Origin: Candidatus Ribeiella danica
GTDB lineage: Bacteria; Chloroflexota; Chloroflexia; Chloroflexales; Roseiflexaceae
Direction of reading: 5' to 3'
DNA: 64,000 nt
Assembly: GCA_016717335.1 (NCBI GenBank)
Contig: JADKFS010000018.1
Coordinates: forward strand, 248,001 to 312,000
Every line of letters begins with the position of its first letter. Position 1 is the stretch's first letter. The position numbers and the translations under genes are program-made. Positions 26,089-35,062 of the stretch are shown here, piece by piece. The notes below the pieces were generated by a model that was not told the origin of the DNA, searched no databases, and was given only the letters and a program-made list of their open reading frames with translations.

Positions 26089-26790
26089 TCAGGGCGGCCC
26101 CTCGTCGAGGGCGCAGAAGCGGTAGCCAATGCCCGGCTCGGTCAAGATATAGCACGGTTTGGCCGGCTGCGGCTCGATCTTGCGCCGCACCTGGCTGATG
26201 AAGACGTGCAGGTTCTGCACGTCGTTCTCGTACCCCGCCCCCCAGACGTGTGCGAGCAGCCACTGGTGCGTCAACACACGGCCCGCGTGCGCCGCGAGGG
26301 TCGTGAGCAGCGCGTACTCGGTTGGCGTGAGCCGCACCTCGCCGCCCGCGCGCGTCACCTGCCGGCGCAGCAGGTCGATCCGCAGGTCGCCGGCCGCCAG
26401 GAGCGTCGGCGTCGACTGCTGGTGCGCGGCCCGTCGCAGCGACGCGCGAATCCGCGCCAGCAGCTCGTGGGTGCCGAACGGCTTGGTCAGGTAGTCGTCC
26501 GCGCCGAGATCCAGCGCGCGCACTTTCTCCATCTCGTCGTAGCGGGCCGACAGGATGAGAATCGGCGCCTCGCTCCACGTTCGCAGCGTGCGGCAGACCT
26601 CAAACCCATCCATGCCGGGCAGACCCAGGTCGAGGATCACCGCGTCCGGCCGGGCGGCCGCCGCCAGGTCGAGCCCCTCCTCGCCGGTCGCCGCCACCGT
26701 CACGCGATAGCCGCGCTCGCTGAGGCTGGAGCGCAGCAGCTGGCGAATGTGCAGCTCGTCGTCGATGACCAGAATGCCTGCTGACATCAT
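26089..26790 (-). CDS. KdpE-like OmpR-family response regulator
   Basis: A 233-aa response regulator. The receiver has the acidic pair in ILVIDDELHIRQLL, the phospho-accepting Asp in VILDLGLPGMDGFEV and Lys in DYLTKPFGTHELL. The C-terminal winged helix contains LTPTEYALLTTLAAHAGRVL and NLHVFISQVRRKIE. It starts 3 bp after the stop of the sensor kinase gene, so they form one operon. The closest family is KdpE. No kdpFABC genes are in the window. Confidence 0.9.
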   Translation of the reverse strand: MMSAGILVIDDELHIRQLLRSSLSERGYRVTVAATGEEGLDLAAAARPDAVILDLGLPGMDGFEVCRTLRTWSEAPILILSARYDEMEKVRALDLGADDYLTKPFGTHELLARIRASLRRAAHQQSTPTLLAAGDLRIDLLRRQVTRAGGEVRLTPTEYALLTTLAAHAGRVLTHQWLLAHVWGAGYENDVQNLHVFISQVRRKIEPQPAKPCYILTEPGIGYRFCALDEGPP

Positions 26791-26793
26791 CCC

Positions 26794-28275
26794 CTATGCT
26801 CCACTGATGGCCGGCGCCGCGATCTCCTGCAGGGACAGGCAGATCTCGACCAGTGTGCCGCCGCCCTCGCGCCCGAGGATGGCGATGCTGCCGCCGTTCG
26901 CCTCGATCAGCCCCTTGCAGATCGCCAGGCCGATGCCGGTGCCCGGGATCTGATCGCGGCCGTTCTGCGATAGCCGGTAGAACTTCTCGAACACGCGCGT
27001 CCGCTGCTCGGGCGCGATGCCCGGCCCGCGGTCGCCGATATTGATGGACAGCGCGTTGTCGCGCACCGCGACGGCGATCGAGATCGGCGAGCCGGCCGGC
27101 GAGTATTTGAGCGCGTTCTGAACAACGTTCCACAGCACCTGCTCCAGCTGCACGTAGTCGACCGGCAGCAGCGGCAGGTCGTCGGCGACCATCAGCTCGA
27201 TCGGCCGATCGGCCAGGCTGGGCGCGAGCCGCTGAAGCACCGTGTAGATAATCTCGGCGATGTTGTACCAGCCGCGCTGTGGGCGCAGCGCCCCCGCCTC
27301 GATCCGCGTCAGGTCGAGCAGATTGGTGATCAGCCGGCTCAGGCGCTCGGCCTCGACGCGAATGACCGTTGTGAACTCGCGCGTGGACTCGGGCGGCCAG
27401 GCCACATCCTCGGCGAGCAGCTCGTCGGCGGCGGCCGTGATCGCGGCCAGCGGCGTGCGAAAATCGTGGGACACCGTCGAGAGCAAGGTCGACTTCAGGC
27501 GATCCGACTCGGCCAGGGCCTCGGCGCGGGCGGCCTGCTGCGCCAGCCGGCCGCGCGTCAGCGCCAGCGCGGCCTGATTCGCGAGCGTCTCGAGCAGGCG
27601 CTGGCGATCCGGCTCAGGCGCCTGCTGCCCTGGCAGCAGGGCGATCCGCAGCACGCCAAGCGTCTGCTCGCCGATCCGCAGCGGCGCGTCGGCGCCGCGC
27701 CCAGAGGCCGGCCAGTCGCCGCGCTCCGCGCACACGCTCAGGGCGCCGTCGGGCAGCGCGAGCAGCAGCCGGCAGGCCGGGACCGCCAGCAGGCGCACGG
27801 TTGTCGCGACGATCAGCGGCGCGATCGCGCCAAAGTCGAGCTGCGCGCTGATCGCCTGGCTCAAGTCGTACAGCGCCACCGCCTCGTCCGCGCGCTGCTG
27901 TGCCGCGGTCGCCTCCTCGCGGATGCGCACGGCCATGCCGCCGGCCAGAAAGGCGGTCGCCAGAAAGATCAGCAGGCGCGAGATATCCTCGGCGTCGTCG
28001 ACGGTGAGGCTGTAGATGGGCTCGACGAAAAAGAATTTCAAGGCGACAAAGCTGAGGAGCGCGCACAGCATCGCCGGCCAGCGGCCGGCCATCGTCGCGC
28101 AGAGCAGGACGCCGACCAGGTAGATCGGCGAGATCGACAGCAGCGGCACCATCAGCACGTGCCGGACCAGCCAGATGCCCGCCGTCACGAGCACGACGAC
28201 GGCGACGCTCCAGGCATAGGCGTGGGCGAGGATCTGCCGCTGGATCGTCTGGCGAACATGAGCTGTCTGCTGCAT
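26794..28275 (-). CDS. KdpD-like sensor histidine kinase lacking the N-terminal KdpD/USP domains
   Basis: A 493-aa membrane kinase. Four hydrophobic segments (about residues 22-115) form a DUF4118-type membrane block that includes SFVALKFFFVEPIYSLTVDD. A GAF-like region (about 130-245) follows, then HisKA with STVSHDFRTPLAAIT and HATPase with QVLWNVVQNALKYSP, DRGPGIAPEQ and GTGIGLAICKGLIE. Full KdpD proteins carry about 400 further N-terminal residues (KdpD and Usp domains), absent here. ATG at 28275. Cotranscribed with the downstream response regulator. The signal may be potassium or envelope stress. Confidence 0.9.
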   Translation of the reverse strand: MQQTAHVRQTIQRQILAHAYAWSVAVVVLVTAGIWLVRHVLMVPLLSISPIYLVGVLLCATMAGRWPAMLCALLSFVALKFFFVEPIYSLTVDDAEDISRLLIFLATAFLAGGMAVRIREEATAAQQRADEAVALYDLSQAISAQLDFGAIAPLIVATTVRLLAVPACRLLLALPDGALSVCAERGDWPASGRGADAPLRIGEQTLGVLRIALLPGQQAPEPDRQRLLETLANQAALALTRGRLAQQAARAEALAESDRLKSTLLSTVSHDFRTPLAAITAAADELLAEDVAWPPESTREFTTVIRVEAERLSRLITNLLDLTRIEAGALRPQRGWYNIAEIIYTVLQRLAPSLADRPIELMVADDLPLLPVDYVQLEQVLWNVVQNALKYSPAGSPISIAVAVRDNALSINIGDRGPGIAPEQRTRVFEKFYRLSQNGRDQIPGTGIGLAICKGLIEANGGSIAILGREGGGTLVEICLSLQEIAAPAISGA

Positions 28276-28381
28276 CGGCGGTTACTCTTGGCGATGTCGC
28301 CCGCGTGCGCGCGGCGCGCGACGCGGGGCTGTGCGGGAGCGATCCGGCTTCACAATAGCACAAAATTCGGGGGTGGGCAAT

Positions 28382-28780
28382 CCGGCTGCGGGGCGCTGCG
28401 CCCCCGGCCCCCGCCTGATGTCCCCATTCGGGGTGATCCGAATTCTTCCGGGGCGCTGCGCCCCCGTCCCCCCGCCTGGTGCGCCCGTGCCAATTTCAAC
28501 CTTGGTGGTGCATGCCCAGCACCATACCTGCAAAGCTGGTTGCGTCCCGCCGCGCCTGGATTCAGCCGGGCATGCGCGCCAGGCAGCGCAACTGAGGCAG
28601 CTTCTTTTTGGGGTCCAGGGGCGCACGCCCCGGCCGGGGGGCGGCGGGGGTGGCGGCCCACCCCCGCCCGCGCGCCGCGCAGGCGAACTAGACTGAGGTA
28701 GAGATACCTGCGGGCGAACTAGACTGAGGTAGAGATACCTGCGGGGGCACGGGCGCGCGCAGCCCCCGCCCGGCCAGCAC
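28382..28780. repeat. Composite REP/BIME-like element R6
   Basis: Two GGGGCGCTGCGCCCCCG palindromes (near 28391 and 28451) are followed by the core (GTGGTGCATGCCCAGC, GCGTCCCGCCGCGCCTGGAT, GGCATGCGCGCCAGGC) and TTTTTGGGGTCCAGGGGCGC. Same orientation as R1. With the 31-bp repeats it fills the 630-bp gap upstream of the DUF11 gene. Confidence 0.8.
28683..28744. repeat. Two tandem copies of a 31-bp unit
   Basis: GCGAACTAGACTGAGGTAGA starts at 28683 and again at 28714; the 31-bp unit is repeated exactly. It is less G/C-rich than the surrounding element R6, in which it appears to be inserted. Confidence 0.85.
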
Positions 28781-28907
28781 GCCAGTGCAATCTAAGGATG
28801 TTCTAAAGATGACCAGCCAGCCGTAGCTTCACCCGAGATATTGACGTTCTCATTACAGGGCGGCACCACATTCGCCGCAGATCAAGCACCTCACAGGAGT
28901 AATGACG

Positions 28908-31154
28908 ATGAATCGAACACGAGCAGTGCTCTTCCTCTGTTTAATCCTTGCTGCCGGCCTGCTGCTTACCACTATCGCCGGCGCGCACCCCGTCGCGGTC
29001 GGCGATTCGAGCAGGGTCGACTGGTTTGCGCGCGGCCCGTCCGCCGGCAACGTCGGCGAGATCGCGCGCGACTCGGCCGGCCGCGGCGAGTTCGTCTGGA
29101 CCGACGCCAAGGGCGATCAGCGCGTCGCCAGCCCACTCGGCGCCACCGGCAACATTACCCGCGAGGCCGACCTGGAGAAGCTGAATGTCACCGGCGACGC
29201 GGCCAACCTGTACATCATGGCCAAGCTCGAGCGGCTGAGCGGCATCACCAACGACCCCTCGCCCGAGCTGGTGATCGCGATCGACAGCGATCCGGCCCAC
29301 ACCGCCGGCGCGACTGCGCTGCCGGACGGCCTCGCGACGAGCGTGGACGGCCAGGCCAAGTGGGAGTACGTCGTCCAGACGCAGTTCACCAAGGCCAGCG
29401 CGACCGCGAAGCCGACGATCTACACCGACCCGGCGTCGGCCGGGACGAGCTGCGCCGCCTGCTCCGCGCAGCTGGTCAGCGCCGCGGTTCGCAAGGGCAG
29501 CTTCATCGAGATCGCGGTGCCGTGGAGCGAGATCGGCGGCCTGCCGGCCCAGCAGAACACGCTGCGCCTCACCATCCTGACGCACTACAGCGACAAGCGC
29601 GCGCCGTCGGACGGCAGCACCTCCAAGGCGATCGACGTCCTGAGCCCGCTGCTGAGCGCCGCGGAGCTGAGCGACAGCACGATCAACGCCTACGTCGAGC
29701 TGCACTTCAACGCCAGCGGCGAGGTGTTCGCCCCGCTGCTGATCTCCGAGTTCCTGCCCGACCCGCCGACCAGTAATGACCCGCAGGGCGAGTGGATCGA
29801 GCTGTTCAACCCGAACAGCTTCGACGTCAGCCTGAAGGGCTATAAGGTCGGCGACCAGGCCTACCGCGGTGGCTCGCAGGGCATGCTGAAGCTTCCGGAT
29901 AACCTGACGCTGCTGCACGGCGAGGCGATCGTGATCGCCAACAACAAGGCGGTCTTCCAGACGCGCTACCCAGGCGTGCCCGCGAACAAGATCATCGACA
30001 TGAGCACGCTGACGCCCTACACCGACTGGGCCAGCGGCATCATCTCGCTCCAGAACCAGAATGGCGGCCTGCCCTTCAAGGAGAGCCTGGCGCTGCTCGA
30101 CCCGCGCGATACCCTGGTCGACCTGGTGCAGTACACCACGCCGGTGGCTGCGAGCGGGCTCGACCCGGACAACCGGCCGATCGTGCTCACCAGCACCAGC
30201 GTGGCGCCGAACGCCAGCTACGATCGCTGCCCGTCTACCATGGACACCAACAACAGCAACTTCGACTTTGTCGCCCACACCACCGTGAACGCGCAGACGC
30301 CCGGCGTAGCCTGCCAGGGCGTTCCCGGAGTCGACCTGCGCATCTCCAAGATCGGCCCCGAGGTCGTGAAGACCGCCACGACCACCCAGTACACGATCTC
30401 GTTCGTCAACGCCGGCACTGGCCCGCAGGCCGCCAGCTCGGTCGTCATCACCGACACGCTGCCGTCGGGCATGATCTGCGTCGGCCAGACATCGCAGGTG
30501 ACGGTCGGCGCCCTGAGCTTCTTCGGCACCTGCCCGGGCGGGCGCGACCTGAGCTGGACGATCGCGTCGCTCCCGCCCGGCGCCAGCGGCACCATCACGC
30601 TGTCGGCGGCCGTGGCCGGCGGGCTCGCGCCGAACACGACGCTGATCAACACCGCCGGCATCACCAGCACGCCGATCGAGGCGCCCGAGACGCGCTCGAA
30701 CAACGTCACGTCGCAGACCACCATCACCGAGGGGCCGGCCGATCTGACGGTCAGCTCGACCTGGCCGGAGGCGGCCACGCCGTCGCCGGGCAGCACGTTC
30801 GACTACACCATCACCTACGTCAACAACGGCGAGGACGACGCCAGCGACATCACGATCCTCGACCAGTTGCCGCCGAACGTCACGCTGGTGAGCGCAAGCG
30901 CGCCGGGCGCGAGCTTCAACAACGCCACCAGCGGCAGCCTGATCTGGCACGTCCCATCGCTGGCGTACCAGGAGAGCGGGACGATCGCGCTGGTCGTCCG
31001 GATCGGCAGGGTAGTCACGCCGGGCACGCAGCTGACCAACACCATCACGGTGAGCAGCACCCCGGCCGACTCGCCGACCGACAATAACACCGAGACCAAG
31101 TCGCTGCTGGCCGGGAAATACCAGACCTACCTGTCGATCATCCGAAAGACATAG
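28908..31154 (+). CDS. Secreted lamin-tail and DUF11 repeat protein
   Basis: A 748-aa exported surface protein. ATGs at 28902 and 28908 compete; 28908 has the better spacing (8 nt) from AGGAG at 28895-28899. The signal peptide is AVLFLCLILAAGLLLTTIAG. Residues about 30-270 look like a beta-rich domain. A lamin-tail domain follows (FLPDPPTSNDPQGEWIELFN, about 285-430). Two DUF11 Ig-like repeats lie in the last third (RISKIGPEVVKTATTTQYTI; FDYTITYVNNGEDDASDITI). It ends YLSIIRKT, similar to the YLPxxR tail of the gene at 57337. Probably an adhesin or sheath component. No operon partner. Confidence 0.85.
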   Translation: MNRTRAVLFLCLILAAGLLLTTIAGAHPVAVGDSSRVDWFARGPSAGNVGEIARDSAGRGEFVWTDAKGDQRVASPLGATGNITREADLEKLNVTGDAANLYIMAKLERLSGITNDPSPELVIAIDSDPAHTAGATALPDGLATSVDGQAKWEYVVQTQFTKASATAKPTIYTDPASAGTSCAACSAQLVSAAVRKGSFIEIAVPWSEIGGLPAQQNTLRLTILTHYSDKRAPSDGSTSKAIDVLSPLLSAAELSDSTINAYVELHFNASGEVFAPLLISEFLPDPPTSNDPQGEWIELFNPNSFDVSLKGYKVGDQAYRGGSQGMLKLPDNLTLLHGEAIVIANNKAVFQTRYPGVPANKIIDMSTLTPYTDWASGIISLQNQNGGLPFKESLALLDPRDTLVDLVQYTTPVAASGLDPDNRPIVLTSTSVAPNASYDRCPSTMDTNNSNFDFVAHTTVNAQTPGVACQGVPGVDLRISKIGPEVVKTATTTQYTISFVNAGTGPQAASSVVITDTLPSGMICVGQTSQVTVGALSFFGTCPGGRDLSWTIASLPPGASGTITLSAAVAGGLAPNTTLINTAGITSTPIEAPETRSNNVTSQTTITEGPADLTVSSTWPEAATPSPGSTFDYTITYVNNGEDDASDITILDQLPPNVTLVSASAPGASFNNATSGSLIWHVPSLAYQESGTIALVVRIGRVVTPGTQLTNTITVSSTPADSPTDNNTETKSLLAGKYQTYLSIIRKT

Positions 31155-31235
31155 TCGTTTCGAGCCAAACGATGCGGTGGGCGCGCACCCAGCGCCCGCC
31201 GCCGACAGCAGCACGCAGAGCAGAGAGATCGCACC

Positions 31236-32009
31236 ATGGCAACACCACCGATCTGTTCGGACGAATGCGACGCCGCCTTCGTAGCGGCGGAGCAAGCGCC
31301 CGAGCAGAGCTACATCCTGATTGCCGACGCCGACTCGCAGGCGCTGAAGCTGGTCGCGTTTCTGCTCCACGCGGACGGCTACCGGGTCGCGCCGGTCTGT
31401 GACAGCGCCACGCTGCTGCAGACCTTCTACACGACCCGGCCCGACCTGGTGCTGCTCGACGTCACGCTGCCGGATATGTGCGGGTTCGACCTCTGCCGCC
31501 AGATCCGCCGCAGGTCGAGCATCCCGGTCATCTTTCTCTCGGCGCGCGCCCAGACCGAGGATAAGGTGCGCGGGCTGCAGAGCGGCGGCGACGACTACGT
31601 GACCAAGCCGTTCGACCCGCCGGATCTGCTGGCGCGCGTGGCGGCGCTGCTGCGGCGATCGCGCCCGCCGTATCACTCGCCGCGCATCAAGCATGGCGAT
31701 CTCACGCTCGACACGTCGGAGCAGCAGGCGCGCTTCGCGGACGGCCGGATGTTCGAGCTGACGCCGGTTGAAACGCACCTGCTCTACTACCTGATGGCCC
31801 GCGCCGGCGAGCTGCTGAGCTTCGAGGCAATCTGCAGGGCGATCTGGGCCCAAGATACTCCGGACACGCGCGCCCGGCTGTCGGTTCACATCTACCACCT
31901 GCGCAAAAAAATCGAGTCGGATGGCATGAGGGCCTGCGCTATCCGCACGATTCGAGGCGTCGGCTACCAGCTTGATATCGCGACGGAGCACCACGGCGGC
32001 ATAGCGTAA
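31236..32009 (+). CDS. OmpR-family response regulator, orphan
   Basis: A 257-aa receiver plus winged-helix protein. An unusual N-terminal extension of about 22 residues precedes YILIADADSQALKLVAFLL. The phospho-accepting Asp is in LVLLDVTLPDMCGFDL, the Lys in DYVTKPFDPPDLLARV. The DNA-binding part has LTPVETHLLYYLMARAGELL and LSVHIYHLRKKIE. The acidic pocket reads ADAD rather than the more usual DD/DE. No kinase is next to it. It follows the DUF11 gene by 81 bp and might control it. Confidence 0.88.
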   Translation: MATPPICSDECDAAFVAAEQAPEQSYILIADADSQALKLVAFLLHADGYRVAPVCDSATLLQTFYTTRPDLVLLDVTLPDMCGFDLCRQIRRRSSIPVIFLSARAQTEDKVRGLQSGGDDYVTKPFDPPDLLARVAALLRRSRPPYHSPRIKHGDLTLDTSEQQARFADGRMFELTPVETHLLYYLMARAGELLSFEAICRAIWAQDTPDTRARLSVHIYHLRKKIESDGMRACAIRTIRGVGYQLDIATEHHGGIA

Positions 32010-32117
32010 AGCCGTGGTTCAGTTTATGCACGACTAGCGTTCCAGCTGGGATGTTTGGCGGGCGCGGTCCCGCCAAAAAGCCCCTTTCTTCTACATTCGA
32101 GAGGAGATCATCGCAAC

Positions 32118-32915
32118 ATGCAACCTACCAACAATCTGCTTGCCCGGGTGATGGGTCTGCTCGAAACTGATGCGCGACAGTGGGGCCTGTCACGCCGGAG
32201 CGCACTCGTCCTCACGCTGCTGCCCATCCTGGTCGCCGGCGGCGTGGCCGCCCTGGCCGTCCTGGCGGTCGTGATGAAAAGCCAGTTTCGGCCGGTGTTC
32301 CGCTTCGTCACCGCTGAGGATTCGCTGCTGGAGTGGCCGCAGTTCTTCTTCGTGCTGCTGTCGAGCCTGATCTTCGGCCGGCTCGGCGTGCGGCTGCTGC
32401 GGAGCGGCCAGCGCGGCGTCGGGCTGCTCTACCTGCTGCTGGCGGCGGGCGCCCTCTTCGTCGCCGGCGAGGAGATCTCGTGGGGGCAGCGCATCTTCGG
32501 CTGGGGCACGCCCGAGACGCTGGATGCGATCAACCACCAGGGCGAGACGAATGTGCACAATATCCGGCTGGTGCAGCGGCTGTTCGGCTTTGTGGTGCTG
32601 GCGGGCGGCCTGTACGGCATCGCGGCGCCGCTGTACCGGCTGACCCGGCCGCGCTCCGATCGGCCAAGCTTCGCCTGGCTGCTGGTGCCGCCGCTGTGCC
32701 TGGTGCCGGCGTTCTTCATGCCGTTCGCCTACCGGGCGCTGCACACGTTCGTCTGGCCAAGCACCAACTTCATCGTGGTCAAGTATGGCGAGGCGCCCGA
32801 GCTGTGCCTGTACCTCGGGCTGATGGTCTTCGCGTGGCTCAACCTGCGCCGGTTCCGGCCGGTCACGGCTCCCGTGGCCGCGAGCGAGCAGGCCGCGCCG
32901 CAGCATACCGCGTGA
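32118..32915 (+). CDS. Conserved membrane protein with EEISWGQRIFGW motif
   Basis: A 265-aa protein with about six hydrophobic segments. Between helices it carries FVAGEEISWGQRIFGWGTPE followed by INHQGETNVHNIRLVQRLFG, a strongly patterned acidic/aromatic motif that looks catalytic or ligand-binding. The ATG at 32118 has GAGGAG about 11 nt upstream. The gene follows the response regulator in the same direction after 108 bp. I recognise the motif as that of an uncharacterised bacterial membrane family, but no function is known to me. Confidence 0.75.
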   Translation: MQPTNNLLARVMGLLETDARQWGLSRRSALVLTLLPILVAGGVAALAVLAVVMKSQFRPVFRFVTAEDSLLEWPQFFFVLLSSLIFGRLGVRLLRSGQRGVGLLYLLLAAGALFVAGEEISWGQRIFGWGTPETLDAINHQGETNVHNIRLVQRLFGFVVLAGGLYGIAAPLYRLTRPRSDRPSFAWLLVPPLCLVPAFFMPFAYRALHTFVWPSTNFIVVKYGEAPELCLYLGLMVFAWLNLRRFRPVTAPVAASEQAAPQHTA

Positions 32916-32929
32916 AGAATTGCGCTCCC

Positions 32930-32995
32930 TCACCCCCTTGCCCCCCTCTCCCAGCCGGGAGAGGGGGGATTCTTCGTGGGGGCCAGAGGGTGGGG
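32930..32995. repeat. Single C/G-hairpin element of the cloverleaf type
   Basis: TCACCCCCTTGCCCCCCTCTCCC with CCGGGAGAGGGGGGATTC and GGCCAGAGGGTGGGGTGA form a closing stem around one hairpin. There is no variable central hairpin. It lies just after the membrane gene, consistent with a terminator role (GGGGGGATTCTTC). Confidence 0.65.
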
Positions 32996-33010
32996 TGATC
33001 GACAGGAGTA

Positions 33011-33019
33011 TGCTACAAT
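33011..33019 (+). promoter_or_regulatory. Extended -10 promoter TGcTACAAT for hutU
   Basis: TG at 33011-33012, one base, TACAAT at 33014-33019, 89 bp upstream of the hutU ATG. Confidence 0.65.
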
Positions 33020-33107
33020 CAGCCCAACGACAGCGTAGTCCGGCGGCAGTGGCCGGGGATGCGGCATCCCTCGCCGGCGCCGAACTCTATCGGCTGAGGA
33101 GGCCGCG

Positions 33108-35045
33108 ATGAAGCGGGTTATTCGTGCCCCGCGCGGCACAGAGCTGAGCTGCAAGGGCTGGCAGCAGGAGGCGGCTCTGCGCATGCTGATGAACAACCTC
33201 GACCCCGAGGTTGCCGAGGACCCCGAGCACCTGATCGTCTACGGCGGGACCGGCAAGGCCGCCCGCAGCTGGGAGTGCTACGACGCGATCGTGCGCGCGC
33301 TGCGCGAGCTGGCGGGCGACGAGACGCTGCTGATCCAGTCGGGCAAGCCGGTCGGCGTGCTGCGCACCCACCCCGACGCGCCGCGCGTGCTGCTGGCCAA
33401 CTCGCTGCTGGTGCCCAAGTGGGCCACCTGGGAGGAGTTCCGCCGCCTGGAGGCGCTGGGCCTGACGATGTACGGCCAGATGACCGCCGGCAGCTGGATC
33501 TACATCGGCACGCAGGGCATCCTGCAGGGCACCTACGAGACGCTGGCCGAGTGCGCGCGCCAGCACTTCGGCGGGACGCTGCGCGGGCGCTGGGTGCTGA
33601 CGGCCGGCCTGGGCGGCATGGGCGGCGCGCAGCCGCTGGCCGTGACCATGAACGACGGCGTCGCGCTGGTGGTCGAGGTCGACCGGCACCGGATCGAGCG
33701 CCGGCTGGAGACCGGCTACCTCGACACGGCCGTCGACACGCTCGAGGAGGCCATGACGCGGGTCGACGAGGCGGTGCGGCAGGGTCGGCCGCTCTCGGTC
33801 GGGCTGCTCGGCAACGCGGCCGAGATCCTGCCCGAGCTGGTGGTGCGCGGCGTGACGCCCGATATCGTCACCGACCAGACCTCGGCGCACGACCCGCTGA
33901 ACGGCTACGCCGCCGCCGGCCTGGCGCTCGACGAGGCGGCGCGGCTGCGCGAGCGCGACCCGGACGAGTACGTGCGGCGCTCGCGCGCCAGCATGGCCAG
34001 CCACGTCGAGGCGATCCTGGAGCTGCAGCGGCGCGGCGCGGTCGCGTTCGACTACGGCAACAACCTGCGCGGCCAGGCGCTCGAGGCGGGCGTGGCGAAC
34101 GCCTTCGACTACCCCGGCTTCGTGCCGGCCTTCATCCGGCCGCTGTTCTGCCGCGGCAAGGGGCCGTTCCGCTGGGTCGCGCTCAGCGGCGACCCGGCCG
34201 ACATCGAGCGGACCGACCGCGCCATCCTGGAGCTGTTCCCCGACGACGAGCCGCTGCACCGCTGGATCACCAAGGCCCAGGCGCAGGTACAGTTCCAGGG
34301 CCTGCCCGCGCGGATCTGCTGGCTGGGCTATGGCGAGCGCGACCGCGCCGGGCTGCTGTTCAACGAGCTGGTGCGGCGCGGCGAGGTCTCGGCGCCGATC
34401 GTGATCGGGCGCGACCACCTCGACGCCGGCTCGGTCGCGTCGCCGAACCGCGAGACCGAGGGCATGCGCGACGGCAGCGACGCGATCGGCGACTGGCCGA
34501 TCCTGAACGCGCTGGTCAACACCGCCGCGGGCGCGAGCTGGGTCAGCGTGCACCACGGCGGCGGGGTCGGCATCGGCTACTCGCTGCACGCCGGCGTCGT
34601 GGTCGTCGCCGACGGCACCGACGCCGCCGCGGCGCGGCTGGAGCGGGTGCTGCGCTGCGACCCGGCCATGGGCGTCATCCGGCACGTCGACGCGGGCTAC
34701 CCCGAGGCGATCGAGGCCGCGCGCGAGCGGGGCGTGACGATCCGCGGAGAGGGGCTTGTCGGCGGTTCAATCCCCATCCTCCATTCCCGCCTTTTGGGAA
34801 CCGACGCGGAACAGCCCTTGCGTGCCTGGTTTCACGATGCGAAAGTCGCCGTGTGGACCGGCCCCACCGATATTCGTGCCGTGTATGCCAGCGCCAGTCT
34901 TCTCGCGCACAATCGCGTCGTATTCAATATCCATGGCAACCGATATCGCCTGATAGTAGCGATCAATTATGACTATGGCATCGTCTATATTCGATTTATT
35001 GGGTCGCATGCTGAGTACGACCGGATTGATGCCGCCACCATCTAA
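33108..35045 (+). CDS. hutU: Urocanate hydratase HutU, reading frame fused at its C-terminus to a HigB toxin
   Basis: Residues 1 to about 545 are urocanate hydratase, which converts urocanate to 4-imidazolone-5-propionate with NAD+. The NAD site is TAGLGGMGGAQPLA, and the active-site Cys region is PARICWLGYGERDRAG. ATG 33108 has a GAGGAGG ribosome site. Family proteins are about 550-560 aa and end soon after the EAARERG stretch found here at about 34730. Instead of a stop the frame runs on for about 95 residues into a HigB-type RNase toxin (VFNIHGNRYRLIV, YIRFIGSHAEYD). The junction lies near 34745-34760, where base composition drops. The hydratase part looks intact except for its last few residues. 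Whether a fused protein is made, or the toxin is started internally, is not known. Confidence 0.88.
   Translation: MKRVIRAPRGTELSCKGWQQEAALRMLMNNLDPEVAEDPEHLIVYGGTGKAARSWECYDAIVRALRELAGDETLLIQSGKPVGVLRTHPDAPRVLLANSLLVPKWATWEEFRRLEALGLTMYGQMTAGSWIYIGTQGILQGTYETLAECARQHFGGTLRGRWVLTAGLGGMGGAQPLAVTMNDGVALVVEVDRHRIERRLETGYLDTAVDTLEEAMTRVDEAVRQGRPLSVGLLGNAAEILPELVVRGVTPDIVTDQTSAHDPLNGYAAAGLALDEAARLRERDPDEYVRRSRASMASHVEAILELQRRGAVAFDYGNNLRGQALEAGVANAFDYPGFVPAFIRPLFCRGKGPFRWVALSGDPADIERTDRAILELFPDDEPLHRWITKAQAQVQFQGLPARICWLGYGERDRAGLLFNELVRRGEVSAPIVIGRDHLDAGSVASPNRETEGMRDGSDAIGDWPILNALVNTAAGASWVSVHHGGGVGIGYSLHAGVVVVADGTDAAAARLERVLRCDPAMGVIRHVDAGYPEAIEAARERGVTIRGEGLVGGSIPILHSRLLGTDAEQPLRAWFHDAKVAVWTGPTDIRAVYASASLLAHNRVVFNIHGNRYRLIVAINYDYGIVYIRFIGSHAEYDRIDAATI
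34756..35045 (+). CDS. higB: HigB-type toxin, embedded at the hutU 3' end
   Basis: HigB toxins (RelE/ParE superfamily) are ribosome-dependent mRNA endonucleases. The conserved stretch runs DAEQPLRAWFHDAKVAVW, ASLLAHNRVVFNIHGNRYRL, INYDYGIVYIRFIGSHAEYD to a stop at 35045. In the neighbouring frame a TTG at 34756 with GGAGAGGGG before it reads into SSIPAFWEP, resembling the usual N-terminal xxFWExxPDAE. So the toxin probably began there and suffered an indel near 34803, joining the hutU frame. HigA follows 17 bp later. Lower G+C than the hut genes suggests recent acquisition. Activity is doubtful because of the frame break. Confidence 0.75.
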
Positions 35046-35062
35046 GCCTGAAGAGGTGCTCA

